Shown piece after piece: positions 33,572 through 42,678 of a DNA stretch of 42,779 nt. A program made the position numbers and the translations under genes. The first letter of the stretch is position 1, and the number at the start of each line of letters is the position of its first letter. This DNA comes from an uncultured Clostridia bacterium (GTDB lineage: Bacteria; Bacillota; Clostridia; Monoglobales; Monoglobaceae), in the NCBI GenBank assembly GCA_947625905.1, contig CANQQJ010000031.1, positions 1 to 42,779 on the forward strand. Direction: 5' to 3'. The notes beneath the pieces were generated by a model, which did not search any database, was not told the DNA's origin, and was given only the letters and a program-made list of their open reading frames with translations.

Positions 33572-33641
33572 TTAGGGGACGAAGTCCCCTAATCCGTTCC
33601 GCCCGAAGGGCGGAGCGAACCCGCCCGGGCGCGGCGGGCGG
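33572..33641. repeat. Three tandem GC-rich hairpins
   Basis: TTAGGGGAC-GAA-GTCCCCTAA (33572-33592), TCCGCCC-GAA-GGGCGGA (33598-33614) and CCGCCCG/CGGGCGG (33621-33641). The first two share a GAA loop. No gene lies here. The modules resemble the GC-rich repeats in other gaps. Confidence 0.65.
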
Positions 33642-33690
33642 AACCGGGCATGGGCTGTTATATTTTGAAAAACAGAGTTTTTCTGCGAAT

Positions 33691-33721
33691 AAAGAGAGAC
33701 GGAAAATTTCCGTCTCTCTTT
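33691..33721 (-). terminator. Terminator of typA (near-perfect palindrome)
   Basis: A 15-bp stem (33691-33705 with 33707-33721, AAAGAGAGACGGAAA) around a single central base lies directly after the typA stop codon. The T run after the stem on the minus strand is short. Confidence 0.7.
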
Positions 33722-33723
33722 GT

Positions 33724-35550
33724 TTATTCGGAATGGTTTTTGCCTCTCGCCTTGGCGCGGAGCTGGTTGTTCAGGATCTTTTTTCTTATTCTCAAATGCT
33801 CGGGCGTCACCTCAAGAAGCTCGTCGTCCGCCAGGAACTCAAGGCAGGCCTCAAGACTCATCTGCACGGGAGGCGTCAGCTTGAGCGCCTCGTCGCTGCC
33901 CGACGCGCGGGTGTTGGTGAGCTGCTTTTTTTTGCAGACATTGACGTTTATGTCCTCGGCCTTGGGGTTCACGCCCACGACCATGCCCTCGTATACCCGG
34001 ACGCCGGGGCCGATAAACAGCGAGCCTCGATCCTGGACCTTGAACAGTCCGTAGCCCACCGACTCGCCCGTCTCGAACGCCACCAGCGAGCCTGTGTGAC
34101 GGCTGTGGATCTCGCCCTTAAAGGGCTGATAGTCATAAAACACCGAGCTGAGTATTCCCTCGCCCTTGGTGTCGGTCAAAAACTCGCTGCGGTATCCCAG
34201 AAGGCCGCGGGACGGGATCAGATACTCAAGACGCATCCTGCCGCCCTGAGGCGACATCGACTGCATCTCGCCCTTGCGCTGTCCTATCTTTTCCATAACG
34301 GCGCCCATGCTTTCCTCGGGCACGTCGATAACCAGTTTCTCTATCGGCTCGCACTTTTCGCCGTTTATCTCTTTGTAGAGCACCTTGGGCGTGCCCACCG
34401 AGAACTCGTAGCCCTCGCGGCGCATGGTCTCGATAAGGATAGAGAGGTGCATCTCGCCCCTGCCCGCCACGCGGAAGCTGTCGGTGGTCTCGCCGTCCTC
34501 GACTCTGAGCGACACATCCTTCAAAAGCTCGCGGTTCAGCCTGTCGCGTATCTGTCTGGTGGTGACAAACTTGCCGTCGCGGCCCGCGAAGGGGCTGTCG
34601 TTTACCGAGAATGTCATCTCGATCGTGGGCTCGCTGATCTTTACAAAGGGCAGCGGCTCCACGCTTTCGGGCGCGCATATCGTGTCTCCGATCGTGATAT
34701 CGGGTATGCCCGAAAAGCAGATTATGTCGCCCACCTCGGCCTCATCGACGGCTGTTTTGCCCAGTCCGTCAATTTGATAAAGATTTACCATTTTGGCCTT
34801 GTAGGGCTCATGGTTCTCGTGGTACTCGGCGACCGTGACCTCCTGATTGTGCGCGATCCTGCCGCGCTCGATCCTGCCTATGCCGATCCTGCCAACATAG
34901 TCGTTATAGTCTATCGAGGACACCAGCATCTGCAGCGGGCCGTTCTCGTCGCCCTCCGGGGCGGGTATATAATTCTTTATCGTCTCAAACAGCACTTTAA
35001 GGTCCTTGCCCTCCTCGTACTGGGAGAGCGAGGCCGTGCCCGCTCTGCCCGAGCAGAACAGGATCGGGCTCTCGAGCTGCTCATCGTTGGCGTCAAGCTC
35101 GATCAGCAGGTCGAGTATCTCGTCGGGTATCTCGTCGAGACGCGCGTCGGGACGGTCGATCTTGTTGACGACCACTATTACCCTGTGGTTCATCTCGAGC
35201 GCCTTTCCGAGCACAAAACGCGTCTGAGGCATGGGGCCCTCTGCGGCGTCAACCAGCAGGATAACGCCGTTTACCATCTTGAGTATGCGCTCCACCTCGC
35301 CGCTGAAATCGGCGTGTCCGGGAGTGTCGATGATATTCATTTTTATATCCTCATAATATACCGAGGTGTTTTTCGAAAGTATCGTGATCCCGCGCTCGCG
35401 CTCCAGGTCATTGCTGTCCATCACGCGCTCCTCGACCACTTGGTTCTCGCGGTAAACGCCACCCTGCTTGAGCATCTCGTCAACCAGGGTGGTCTTGCCG
35501 TGATCGACGTGGGCGATAATAGCTATATTTCTTAAATCCTGTCTGACCAT
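33724..35550 (-). CDS. typA: Translational GTPase TypA/BipA
   Basis: A ribosome-binding GTPase related to EF-G and EF4, involved in 50S assembly and stress or low-temperature growth. 608 residues. The G domain has [10 protein letters not shown] (about 12-21), the switch region [18 protein letters not shown] and NKIDRPDA. Domain II covers about 200-290. EF-G-like domains III and V follow (about 300-475), and the TypA-specific C-terminal domain ends [18 protein letters not shown]. The start is ATG 35550 with AAGGAG seven bases upstream; the longer frame to 35592 has no ribosome binding site. It has its own promoter, a leader hairpin and a terminator. Confidence 0.96.
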   Translation of the reverse strand: MVRQDLRNIAIIAHVDHGKTTLVDEMLKQGGVYRENQVVEERVMDSNDLERERGITILSKNTSVYYEDIKMNIIDTPGHADFSGEVERILKMVNGVILLVDAAEGPMPQTRFVLGKALEMNHRVIVVVNKIDRPDARLDEIPDEILDLLIELDANDEQLESPILFCSGRAGTASLSQYEEGKDLKVLFETIKNYIPAPEGDENGPLQMLVSSIDYNDYVGRIGIGRIERGRIAHNQEVTVAEYHENHEPYKAKMVNLYQIDGLGKTAVDEAEVGDIICFSGIPDITIGDTICAPESVEPLPFVKISEPTIEMTFSVNDSPFAGRDGKFVTTRQIRDRLNRELLKDVSLRVEDGETTDSFRVAGRGEMHLSILIETMRREGYEFSVGTPKVLYKEINGEKCEPIEKLVIDVPEESMGAVMEKIGQRKGEMQSMSPQGGRMRLEYLIPSRGLLGYRSEFLTDTKGEGILSSVFYDYQPFKGEIHSRHTGSLVAFETGESVGYGLFKVQDRGSLFIGPGVRVYEGMVVGVNPKAEDINVNVCKKKQLTNTRASGSDEALKLTPPVQMSLEACLEFLADDELLEVTPEHLRIRKKILNNQLRAKARGKNHSE

Positions 35551-35595
35551 AAAAATCTCCTTCTTCCTCCGCCGCGCTTTCCGCGCCGTCACAAA

Positions 35596-35619
35596 GCGGC
35601 TTCATTTTGTTGAAGCCGC
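35596..35619 (-). promoter_or_regulatory. Hairpin in the typA 5' leader
   Basis: Perfect 8-bp stem GCGGCTTC (35596-35603) / GAAGCCGC (35612-35619) about 15 bases into the predicted transcript and about 45 bases before the start codon. It could stabilise the mRNA or act in regulation; no anti-structure is evident. Confidence 0.45.
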
Positions 35620-35636
35620 CTGTTTTGCGTTATTTA

Positions 35637-35665
35637 ATTATATCATACCGTATGCCCCGTGTAAA
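35637..35665 (-). promoter_or_regulatory. Sigma-A promoter for typA
   Basis: Minus strand TTTACA (35660-35665), 17-base spacer, TATAAT (35637-35642), giving a leader of about 80 bases. Confidence 0.75.
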
Positions 35666-35718
35666 TGCCAAATATATTCAAAATTTGCGCGCGAAACGCG
35701 CCCCTATTGGGCATTTTC

Positions 35719-36558
35719 CTACACAAGCCACAGTCCGCCGCAGTCGGGGACCGCTTTTTTGAAACCCCGCAGCGCTTCCTCCGCCGCGCCGCGGTCGAGA
35801 AATATCCCGAAAACCGCACTGCCGCTGCCGCTCATAAGCGCGCGCTCGGCGCCTAAGTCCTCGAGCAGAGTTTTGTATTCCGCGATCTCGGGCACGGCGG
35901 GTATCGACACGCTCTCAAAAACGTTTCCCATGCTTGAGAATATTTTTCGCGCGTCTCCGGCTTTTATTCCCTCGGCCAGGCGGTCGATATCCATGCCCTC
36001 GGGCTTTTTGGAAAAATCCAGATTTTCATACGCCCATTTGGTGGAAATGCTCTTTTTCGGCTTGGCTATTACAAAGCTCATTTCGGGCGGGTCGGGCAGC
36101 GGCGTCAAGACCTCGCCTATCCCCTCAGCCAGGGCGCAGCCGCCCATCACGCAGAAGGGCACGTCGGCGCCAAGCCGCTGTCCGATGTCAAGCCTTTCCT
36201 CAAGGGTGAGCGGACCGCCCAGCTGTTCGTTCAGCATGTTTATCACGCCCGCCGCATCGGCGCTGCCTCCGGCCATTCCCGCACCCATGGGCACGACCTT
36301 TTTGATTTGTATGTCGCAGCCCGGAAAGGCGCCGATCCTGTCAAATACCGCCTCGGCCGCGCGGTACGCGATATTGTCCCGCCCGAGCGGCATGGCGGGG
36401 TCGCTGCCGCTCAGCGTTATTTTACCGTCGCCGCGCAGCGAAACGTTGACCTCATCGCCGAAATTTACGCGCATCATAACCATACGCACCGTGTGGTAGC
36501 CGTTCGGCAGCCTGCTCAGCACGTCGATAGCCAAGTTGATTTTAGCCCTGCAAAGCAT
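35719..36558 (-). CDS. ispE: 4-diphosphocytidyl-2-C-methyl-D-erythritol kinase
   Basis: GHMP kinase of the MEP (non-mevalonate) isoprenoid pathway, phosphorylating CDP-ME. 279 residues. The N-terminal AKINLAIDVLSRLPNGYH carries the substrate-binding Lys and Asn. The ATP loop is PMGAGMAGGSADAAG (90-104). The catalytic Asp132 is in GADVPFCVMGG. The C-terminal ALMSGSGSAVFGIF motif is intact. ATG 36558 has AGGTG eight bases upstream. It lies upstream of typA on the same strand but typA has its own promoter. A weak GC hairpin (GCGCG/CGCGC near 35685-35697) may end its transcript. Confidence 0.95.
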   Translation of the reverse strand: MLCRAKINLAIDVLSRLPNGYHTVRMVMMRVNFGDEVNVSLRGDGKITLSGSDPAMPLGRDNIAYRAAEAVFDRIGAFPGCDIQIKKVVPMGAGMAGGSADAAGVINMLNEQLGGPLTLEERLDIGQRLGADVPFCVMGGCALAEGIGEVLTPLPDPPEMSFVIAKPKKSISTKWAYENLDFSKKPEGMDIDRLAEGIKAGDARKIFSSMGNVFESVSIPAVPEIAEYKTLLEDLGAERALMSGSGSAVFGIFLDRGAAEEALRGFKKAVPDCGGLWLV

Positions 36559-37130
36559 AGTTTATCACCTGTTTTATATTTTTTCCGCCACAGCGGGCGG
36601 CCGGGGTCGTCCGCCCCTACGGTGTTTTGCGTACTATTATCCTATTCATTATTCGCTAATTACTAATCACCACGTTCCCACCTCCGTCTTTTCGCCTTCG
36701 GCGAAAATCCACCTCCTCCCGGGAGGAGGCGTTAATCAGGCGCCCCCTCGGGGATAATCAGCAAGCTTGCTTGCGGGTTCAAAGCTATCTTTCAAAATTG
36801 CTTGCAATTTTGACCAAGAGCTTCCTTAATGCTGTCGGGCAACGCCCGGCTGAGGGGGGAAGCCTAGTCCCTAGACCCTATTCCCTAGTACCTACGTTGA
36901 GGCAAACGGGCGGCAGATTGCCGCCCCTACAAGAAGCGGCGCAATTCGCGCGTTCTTGCTAATTCGATATATCATAGTTGCCCGTAGGGGCGGATATTAT
37001 CCGCCCGCGCAATAAATATTTTCTCTAATCCTTATTTCCCCTAAGCTGCGTTCTCTTAACGTAACCCTGTGTGCCGTTGTAGTTGATCCCAGCGCGGCCG
37101 AAACCAAACATACAATTATTTTTTCATCTC
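36559..37130. repeat. 570-bp gene-free region with mosaic intergenic repeats
   Basis: I find no credible gene. From left to right it holds a GGGCGGCCGGGGTCGTCCGCCC element (36592-36613, read as two arms), CATTATTCGCTAATTACTAATC (36645-36668, in parts), and the 49-bp block also present at 497-546. The palindrome at 36712-36729 follows, then a GGCGCCCCCTCGGGG segment and dyads CAAGCTTG and CAAAATTGC/GCAATTTTG (36785-36815). Next come a CCCTAGACCCTATTCCCTAG stretch, GGGCGGCAGATTGCCGCCC (36909-36927) and GGGCGGATATTATCCGCCC (36988-37006). An ispE promoter must lie near 36560-36600 but is not convincing. Confidence 0.6.
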
Positions 37131-37168
37131 TCTTTGCCTTCTGATTTTTATATATTTTAAAATTTTTC

Positions 37169-38545
37169 TTACTCGTTTAAAAATCTCCGCATTATGTTCC
37201 TCGCGATGGGCGCTGCGGTTTTTCCGCCGGGCGTGCCGTTGTTCTCGAGCAGCACCGCGACGCATATCTTCGGGTTTTCGGCGGGAGCGTAGCCCACGAA
37301 CCAGGCGTGGTCCTCGCCGCCCTCGGTCTCGGCGGTGCCGGTCTTTCCGGCCACCGTGACCCCGTCGATTCGGGCCGTGGTTCCGGTCCCTTCCTCCACA
37401 ACGCCGATCATCATGTCGCGCACATACGCAGCGCAGGCGGGACCCACGCTCTCGTAGAGCACCGACGGCCTTGTCTGGCCTATCACCGTGCCGTTCTCGG
37501 TTGTGACGGTCTCGACCAGATACGGCTTCATCATTTTGCCGCCGTTCGCCACGGCGGAGGCTGTCATCGCCACGTGCAGCGGCGTCATCACAAGTCCGCC
37601 CTGGCCGATCGACACCAGCGCGGCGTCGAGGTCGGTCATGCGTCCGTATTGTATCTCGCTCTTTGAAGTGGGTATGTCGAAATCCAAATCTTTGTTCACG
37701 CCGAACTTCTCGGCCTCGGCGCGGACGCTCTCGGCGCCCATCTCGTAGCCTAAGGTACAAAACACGTAGTTGCTGGACTTCTCAAACCCTGTCTTTATGT
37801 CGATATTTCCGAAGGCCTCGCCGCCGTAGTTGCTTACCTCAACGTCGCCCTGCTTGAAAACTCCGGGATCGTCGAACGTCTCGGTGGTCCTGCCGTTTTC
37901 GTAAACGGCCGCCGAGGTCACGATCTTATATGTGGAGCCGGGCGGATAAAGGCCCTGCGTGGCGCGGGCGAGGAACGGCGAGCTCTTGTCCTCCATTATT
38001 CCTTCCCAGTCGTCCTCTATGGTATTGGGGTCAAAATCGGGCAGGCTCACCATCGCCAGTATCTGGCCGGTGGTGGGCTCCATCGCGACTATCGCGCCGT
38101 GCATGCCGTCCAGCTGGTCGTAGGCGTATTCCTGCAGATAATCCAGCACGGTCAGGTGCAGGTTGTTGCCCGGGCGGTTATCGCCTATGCTTATGCCGAT
38201 GTTTCCCTTGCCGACCAGGTCGGCGTCTCTCGACATCTCAAGCAGGGTCTTGCCGTACACCTGAGACGAGTAGCCGATAACGTGGGAATACAGCCGCCCT
38301 CTCGGGTACCTGCGCACGCGCGTTCCGTCGTCCTCGATCTCGGTCTCGGCCAGCAGCTCGCCCTCGCTTGAGTAAATGCTGCCGCGTTTTATGTGCTGCT
38401 CGCTTTCCCACTGGCGGCGGTTGTACGAGTTGGTATACACCTCTTTGGCTCTGAACATATTGAACCAGAGCAGGTAAGTGGCGAGCGCCAGAAACAGCAA
38501 GGCGATAACCACCAGCACTCTTATGATCCGCTTATTTACGTTCAT
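37169..38545 (-). CDS. Class B penicillin-binding protein (PBP2-like transpeptidase)
   Basis: A monofunctional peptidoglycan transpeptidase. 458 residues: one N-terminal transmembrane helix (about 8-28), a short pedestal (RGSIYSSEGELLAETE) and a transpeptidase domain (about 145-455). Its motifs are the acyl-enzyme STYK (Ser204, Lys207), SSN (257-259) and KTG (401-403). It is short for the class, lacking PASTA domains. ATG 38545 lies within the end of the SEDS gene (14-bp overlap) with AGGGGGAG upstream, so the pair is translationally coupled. A SEDS polymerase and its cognate class B PBP form the glycosyltransferase/transpeptidase unit, so this is its partner enzyme; whether it serves elongation, division or sporulation cannot be decided. 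Confidence 0.93.
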   Translation of the reverse strand: MNVNKRIIRVLVVIALLFLALATYLLWFNMFRAKEVYTNSYNRRQWESEQHIKRGSIYSSEGELLAETEIEDDGTRVRRYPRGRLYSHVIGYSSQVYGKTLLEMSRDADLVGKGNIGISIGDNRPGNNLHLTVLDYLQEYAYDQLDGMHGAIVAMEPTTGQILAMVSLPDFDPNTIEDDWEGIMEDKSSPFLARATQGLYPPGSTYKIVTSAAVYENGRTTETFDDPGVFKQGDVEVSNYGGEAFGNIDIKTGFEKSSNYVFCTLGYEMGAESVRAEAEKFGVNKDLDFDIPTSKSEIQYGRMTDLDAALVSIGQGGLVMTPLHVAMTASAVANGGKMMKPYLVETVTTENGTVIGQTRPSVLYESVGPACAAYVRDMMIGVVEEGTGTTARIDGVTVAGKTGTAETEGGEDHAWFVGYAPAENPKICVAVLLENNGTPGGKTAAPIARNIMRRFLNE

Positions 38546-39791
38546 CGGGCTCCCCCTTTCGCTCGGCCTTGGCGGAGATCGCCTGAATTATGCCCATTGA
38601 GGCGAAACTGATAACGATCGAGGTTCCGCCGTAGCTTACAAACGGCAGCGTTATTCCCGTCAGCGGGATCATCTTGATAACGCCGCCGATTATGATAAAC
38701 GTCTGGAGCGCGAACATCACGGTCACGCCGAAGCTGACCGCCTTGTCGAACGGGTCGGACGCCATGATCGAGATCTTAAAGCAGCGGAAGGCTATCAAAA
38801 AGAACAGCAGTATTACCGCCACGCCGCCGAACACGCCCATCTCCTCGCATATAGCGGCGAAGATAAAGTCGGAATGCACCAGCGGGATATAGTAGGGCGA
38901 GCCGTTGCCCAATCCCCTGCCGAAATATCCGCCCGAGGATATGGCGAACAGCGACTGCGCTATCTGATAGCCTCTGTTAGAGATGTCCGACCAGGGGTCG
39001 ATCCAGTTGGCTATGCGCACCTGAATGTGGTACATAAACCGCCAGCCCAGCAGACCGATTATCACCAGCGCGCAGATATTGAGCGCCAGCAGCCTTTTGT
39101 CGGGCTCGTACACATATATCATGAAAAGATAGATCGAGAACATAACAAGGATGGTGCCCCAGTCGCGCTGCAGCACCAAAAATCCCACAAACACGTAGGT
39201 TATCAGCAGCGCCGTCCATTTCGGTTTGATTTTGCCGAGCAGCGGCTTTGACCAGCTGCCGCTTGTGTAGCACGCCAGGCACATGATAAACAATATCTTG
39301 GTTATCTCGGACGGCTGAAAAGATATCGGGCCGATCGAGATCCAGTTCCTGGAGCCGTAGACCGTGGTGCCGAACACGAGCGTTATCAAAAACAGCAGCG
39401 TTCCGCCGATAAAATACAGGTACCACAGCCTGCTCCAAACCTTGACGTTGTAATATACAAAATACGCGATAAAGAACACCGCGCCGCCGACCAGTATCCA
39501 GATTATCTGGCGGAAGGCGTAGCTCAGATTTATCCTGCACAGCAGAAGCACGCCGATGGATATGAGCATAAACACCATCAGCATTATAAACTTGTCGCCC
39601 ATACGTCCCAGCACAAGCGCGGTGTACATGACCAGAAACAGCGCCAGCACCGCCGCACCGGTGTACAGGATATTCAGATTATAGTTATTTTCTTTATTTA
39701 TAAACAGCAGACCGAACCCCAGCACATTGAGCAGGATCAGCAAATAAGCGGGCTTGCGGTAGCTTGCGGATTTTAAGCGGTCAATTCCCAT
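38532..39791 (-). CDS. SEDS-family peptidoglycan polymerase (FtsW/RodA/SpoVE)
   Basis: An integral membrane glycosyltransferase that polymerises lipid II. 419 residues with about ten transmembrane helices. Family marks are GSRNWISIGPISFQPSEITK, QRDWGTILVM with the likely catalytic Asp, GRGLGNGSPYYIPLVHSDFIFA, and the C-terminal GITLPFVSYGGTSIV. A conserved periplasmic loop carries the HSDFIFA motif. The start ATG 39791 lies 11 bases after the FHA gene. It sits between an FHA protein and a class B PBP, the same order of functions as the fhaB-rodA-pbpA clusters of other Gram-positives. The choice between FtsW, RodA and SpoVE is not resolved by sequence alone. Confidence 0.93.
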   Translation of the reverse strand: MGIDRLKSASYRKPAYLLILLNVLGFGLLFINKENNYNLNILYTGAAVLALFLVMYTALVLGRMGDKFIMLMVFMLISIGVLLLCRINLSYAFRQIIWILVGGAVFFIAYFVYYNVKVWSRLWYLYFIGGTLLFLITLVFGTTVYGSRNWISIGPISFQPSEITKILFIMCLACYTSGSWSKPLLGKIKPKWTALLITYVFVGFLVLQRDWGTILVMFSIYLFMIYVYEPDKRLLALNICALVIIGLLGWRFMYHIQVRIANWIDPWSDISNRGYQIAQSLFAISSGGYFGRGLGNGSPYYIPLVHSDFIFAAICEEMGVFGGVAVILLFFLIAFRCFKISIMASDPFDKAVSFGVTVMFALQTFIIIGGVIKMIPLTGITLPFVSYGGTSIVISFASMGIIQAISAKAERKGEPDERK

Positions 39792-39802
39792 AGTATCACC
39801 TC

Positions 39803-40249
39803 TCAGGTCTCAAACACGAAGTTCAGACCGCCGATCGAGATCACGTCCTCGGGGTCGAGGATCACCTCGCTCAAAATTCTTTTGCCGTTTATCGTCGTTC
39901 CGTTTCTGCTTCCCAGGTCCTCAAGGTACCATTCGCCGCCCTCGTACCAAATGATGAGGTGCTTCTGCGAGATAAAGCTCTCGTTTATCACGATGTCGCA
40001 CTCGGGGTTCCTGCCGACGACCGCCTCGCCGTATATGTTATAGCGCCGCTTGAGCGGGCTGCGCGGCTCGGTTTTCGACTTCACGGGTCTCAGACTGGCG
40101 CACGCCTCGTCGGCAATGCTGTTGTCCTCGAAGCGGCTCATTTTTTTGACGTCCAGATATATGAGGCGGATCACAAAAATTATGAAAACATATATTATCA
40201 CCGTGAAAACATAGCTCAGGATCGTTGATATAAAACTGTATACAGTCAT
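39803..40249 (-). CDS. Membrane-anchored FHA-domain protein
   Basis: 148 residues. One N-terminal transmembrane helix (about 8-30) is followed by a basic linker and a cytoplasmic forkhead-associated domain (about 68-148). The phosphothreonine-binding set is visible: AVVGRNPECDIVI (Gly-Arg), SFISQKHLII (Ser, His) and DLGSRNGTTING (Asn-Gly). FHA domains read phosphothreonine marks from Ser/Thr kinases of the PknB/PrkC type. Its position directly before the SEDS and PBP genes suggests that it links kinase signalling to wall synthesis; the kinase is not in the window. ATG 40249 has AGGAGG six bases upstream. Confidence 0.92.
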   Translation of the reverse strand: MTVYSFISTILSYVFTVIIYVFIIFVIRLIYLDVKKMSRFEDNSIADEACASLRPVKSKTEPRSPLKRRYNIYGEAVVGRNPECDIVINESFISQKHLIIWYEGGEWYLEDLGSRNGTTINGKRILSEVILDPEDVISIGGLNFVFET

Positions 40250-40282
40250 AATGTCCTCCTTTAAAGCGCGCTCCGATTTGAT

Positions 40283-42604
40283 TTAGTATTCGTTCCAGTA
40301 ATCGTCGTCCTCGCGCGAATCCGCGGCGTTCTCGTTGACTATCTTGTGCTTCTTCTGCATTATATAAAGTATTATCGCGAACAGTACGCCCACCGCGAAG
40401 CAGCCTAAGTAAAGATAGACTATCGTCGGCGTCTCGAACTTCATTGTGGAAAGCGGATTATAGAACACCGTGTTCGACATATATCCGCTGTCGCCCGCGT
40501 CGAACTTGGCGGGCGACACCTGGCACATGCGCTCAAACAGCCGGTACAAAAACTCCGCCGCGCTTCTGCGGTCAAATCGGTTTTCGGTGTTGCACAGCGC
40601 CATGCCGTCGTTGATTATTCCCTCGCGCGCGCCCATTGCCAGCGCGGGCAGCGACTCCTTGTTCATGTACTGTATGTCGGGGTAGTTCAGGTAGATGCTC
40701 GCGTACGGGCGGTCGCTGTCGCTTCCCATGTCGGGATAGTAGTAGCCCTTGTATTCCACCAGCAGTCCGAGGCTCCGCACAAAGCTGTCCTCCAGGCCGA
40801 CCGCCGAATTTCCGTTGAACCTGAGCCCTCCCTGGTCGGTGTACAGGCGGATATCCGCCTCAGCGATCGAGGCCACGTAGACCGCCTGAGGGTCGGACTC
40901 GTCAATATCGCTATAGTCGACTCTGGCGTCGGTATCGACCGTGAAGAGCATACCGGCTATCGCTCTGGCCGCGTCGTAGTTGGTGTACTGGTCATCCGGA
41001 CGGAAGCGCCCGCCGGGTGCCGCGAAGTAGTCCTTTGACACAAGCTGCTTGATATGGTCCCGCTCATCGGCGGGCAGCTCGTCTATGTCGGAAATATTCG
41101 GCTCGCTGCTTTTTGTCTTATAAAGTCCGATCGAGTTGGTCTTGAACTCGATGGCACCGTTTATCGGGTCGTATATGCCGCCGATATTAAAGTCCCTGCC
41201 GTCACAGGTGTTGTACACGCTGTCGTACTCGCCGCCCGCGGGTATCGCGAAATTCACCTTGGTCGGCAGCTTGTCGATCAGGTTCATGTCCCGGTCGTAG
41301 AAATTGATTATATAGCCGCCGCCCATGGCCGCGCCCATCTCGACGGTGAACGAGCCGTGCCTCTCGATTATCAGATCGCAGGTCGCCTTGTCCATGATCA
41401 GGCTGTGGCTGTTGTCGCCGATCAGCACGCGCATATTGGAAATGCCCATATCATCGGCCTTGAGGCTCTCGTCAAACACGATGCGCGGCGGCGAGTTCTC
41501 GTTGAGGTCGGTCACTATCAGCTGTATCGGCACGACCACGTCCTTGTTGGGGTGGATGCCTCTGCGGTCGAGATTCTGCCAAAGCTCCGCGCTCGTGCGC
41601 ACCGCCGCGGCAGCCGAGTCGCGGATCGTGTCGGCCGTTATCGTGACCGTGTTGTTTTCGGCCTTGAGGCGCGTTCCGGAGTTCCTGAGGCAGGCGGCGC
41701 TGATATACGCAGCGATCTCGTTGACCGCGGGGCCGTTTGGCGAGTTTTCGCCCAGGCCGTTAAGTATTTCGTTCAGGTATTTGTCGTACTCTTCGATCGA
41801 GGTGAATCCGCTTGTAGCTTCGTAGTCGATGGAAATATTCGGAAGCGCCCGCGAACCCTTTGACGCGTCGTCTAAAAATCCCATTTTTATCATGTTGTCG
41901 TCAAGAGATGTGACCGTGCCCAGCTCGGTGGCGACATAGCCGCAGGATGTGGGAGCGAGCCTTAGTTTCGCATAGTATAGCGAGCCGTTGTGTTTGCCGC
42001 TCGCGGACTCGAGGTACTCGGGTATATAATGGACCATGTAGGTGCCGTCGTCCAGCTCGGCAAAATACTGGATCTTGCAGCTCTCGGGCGAGCGGGTCCA
42101 CATAGTGCCGTCCGAGTCCTGCTGGGGCGGATGGAAATTGCCGTCGGCATGGTCGATATAATACTTATCGGCGCTGTCGATAACGTGCGAGGGCGTGGTG
42201 TCGATATTAAACGTGTTTTTAACGCAGCGGCGCAGGTTCTCGGGCGTCACAAGCTTGGTGTCGCCGTATATGGGCGCGTTGGGATTTTCGCGGTCGGACT
42301 TGCTGTAGGCAAGGAACTGCCACCAAATGATCTCGGACATTTTATCGTTCCAGCTTGAGGGGTCAAGCGTGATCTTACCGCCGTTGTCGCTCTCGAACTC
42401 GGTCGTGTAGCAGGCGCCGAAGCGGCAGAGATAATCGGACAGCGACCTTTTGGCCTCGGCGCTCATGGCGTGGCCCGCGTCGTGATATGTCTTCGCCGGG
42501 GCGTCCGCGGCGGGAGCGTCATCGGCACGCACGGGAACAGCTGCGAAAGACGAAACAAGCAGCGTTATTAAAATAATCAAATACGTTATTTTGCGTGTTA
42601 TCAT
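40283..42604 (-). CDS. Exported membrane protein with an SLH-like module, first gene of the envelope operon
   Basis: 773 residues of no family that I can name. A signal peptide (1 to about 27, ending VRA) is followed by a long extracellular part. An SLH-like region (about 510-680) includes LPADERDHIKQLVSKDYFAA (in part), FRPDDQYTNYDAARAIAGMLF and RFDRRSAAEFLYRLF. One transmembrane helix lies near the C-terminus (about 725-750, VYLYLGCFAVGVLFAIILYI), ending in a short acidic cytoplasmic tail (DSREDDDYWNEY). ATG 42604 has GAGG eight bases upstream. The FHA gene starts 33 bases downstream, so this protein probably works with the SEDS/PBP pair, perhaps holding the complex to secondary wall polymer; that is inference from position. 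Confidence 0.8.
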   Translation of the reverse strand: MITRKITYLIILITLLVSSFAAVPVRADDAPAADAPAKTYHDAGHAMSAEAKRSLSDYLCRFGACYTTEFESDNGGKITLDPSSWNDKMSEIIWWQFLAYSKSDRENPNAPIYGDTKLVTPENLRRCVKNTFNIDTTPSHVIDSADKYYIDHADGNFHPPQQDSDGTMWTRSPESCKIQYFAELDDGTYMVHYIPEYLESASGKHNGSLYYAKLRLAPTSCGYVATELGTVTSLDDNMIKMGFLDDASKGSRALPNISIDYEATSGFTSIEEYDKYLNEILNGLGENSPNGPAVNEIAAYISAACLRNSGTRLKAENNTVTITADTIRDSAAAAVRTSAELWQNLDRRGIHPNKDVVVPIQLIVTDLNENSPPRIVFDESLKADDMGISNMRVLIGDNSHSLIMDKATCDLIIERHGSFTVEMGAAMGGGYIINFYDRDMNLIDKLPTKVNFAIPAGGEYDSVYNTCDGRDFNIGGIYDPINGAIEFKTNSIGLYKTKSSEPNISDIDELPADERDHIKQLVSKDYFAAPGGRFRPDDQYTNYDAARAIAGMLFTVDTDARVDYSDIDESDPQAVYVASIAEADIRLYTDQGGLRFNGNSAVGLEDSFVRSLGLLVEYKGYYYPDMGSDSDRPYASIYLNYPDIQYMNKESLPALAMGAREGIINDGMALCNTENRFDRRSAAEFLYRLFERMCQVSPAKFDAGDSGYMSNTVFYNPLSTMKFETPTIVYLYLGCFAVGVLFAIILYIMQKKHKIVNENAADSREDDDYWNEY

Positions 42605-42649
42605 ATTTACATCCTCAACAATTAAAATTTGTTACAATTTATCATGATA

Positions 42650-42678
42650 ATTATAGCACAGATAATAATTTTTTTCAA
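42650..42678 (-). promoter_or_regulatory. Sigma-A promoter of the SLH-FHA-SEDS-PBP operon
   Basis: Minus strand TTGAAA (42673-42678), 17-base spacer, TATAAT (42650-42655), about 45 bases before the first start codon. From 42679 to the window end I see only AT-rich DNA. Confidence 0.75.

Noticed and set aside
33530..33645. Small gene between typA and the WYL regulator
   Set aside because: No frame with start signal; the stretch is dominated by hairpins.
33733..35535. A 600-codon open frame on the plus strand opposite typA
   Set aside because: It is antisense to the fully recognisable typA, has no ribosome binding site or recognisable domain, and arises from GC-biased codon use on the other strand.
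36771..36962. A 63-codon open frame in the repeat-rich gap
   Set aside because: It is made of repeat modules, has no ribosome binding site and no family likeness.
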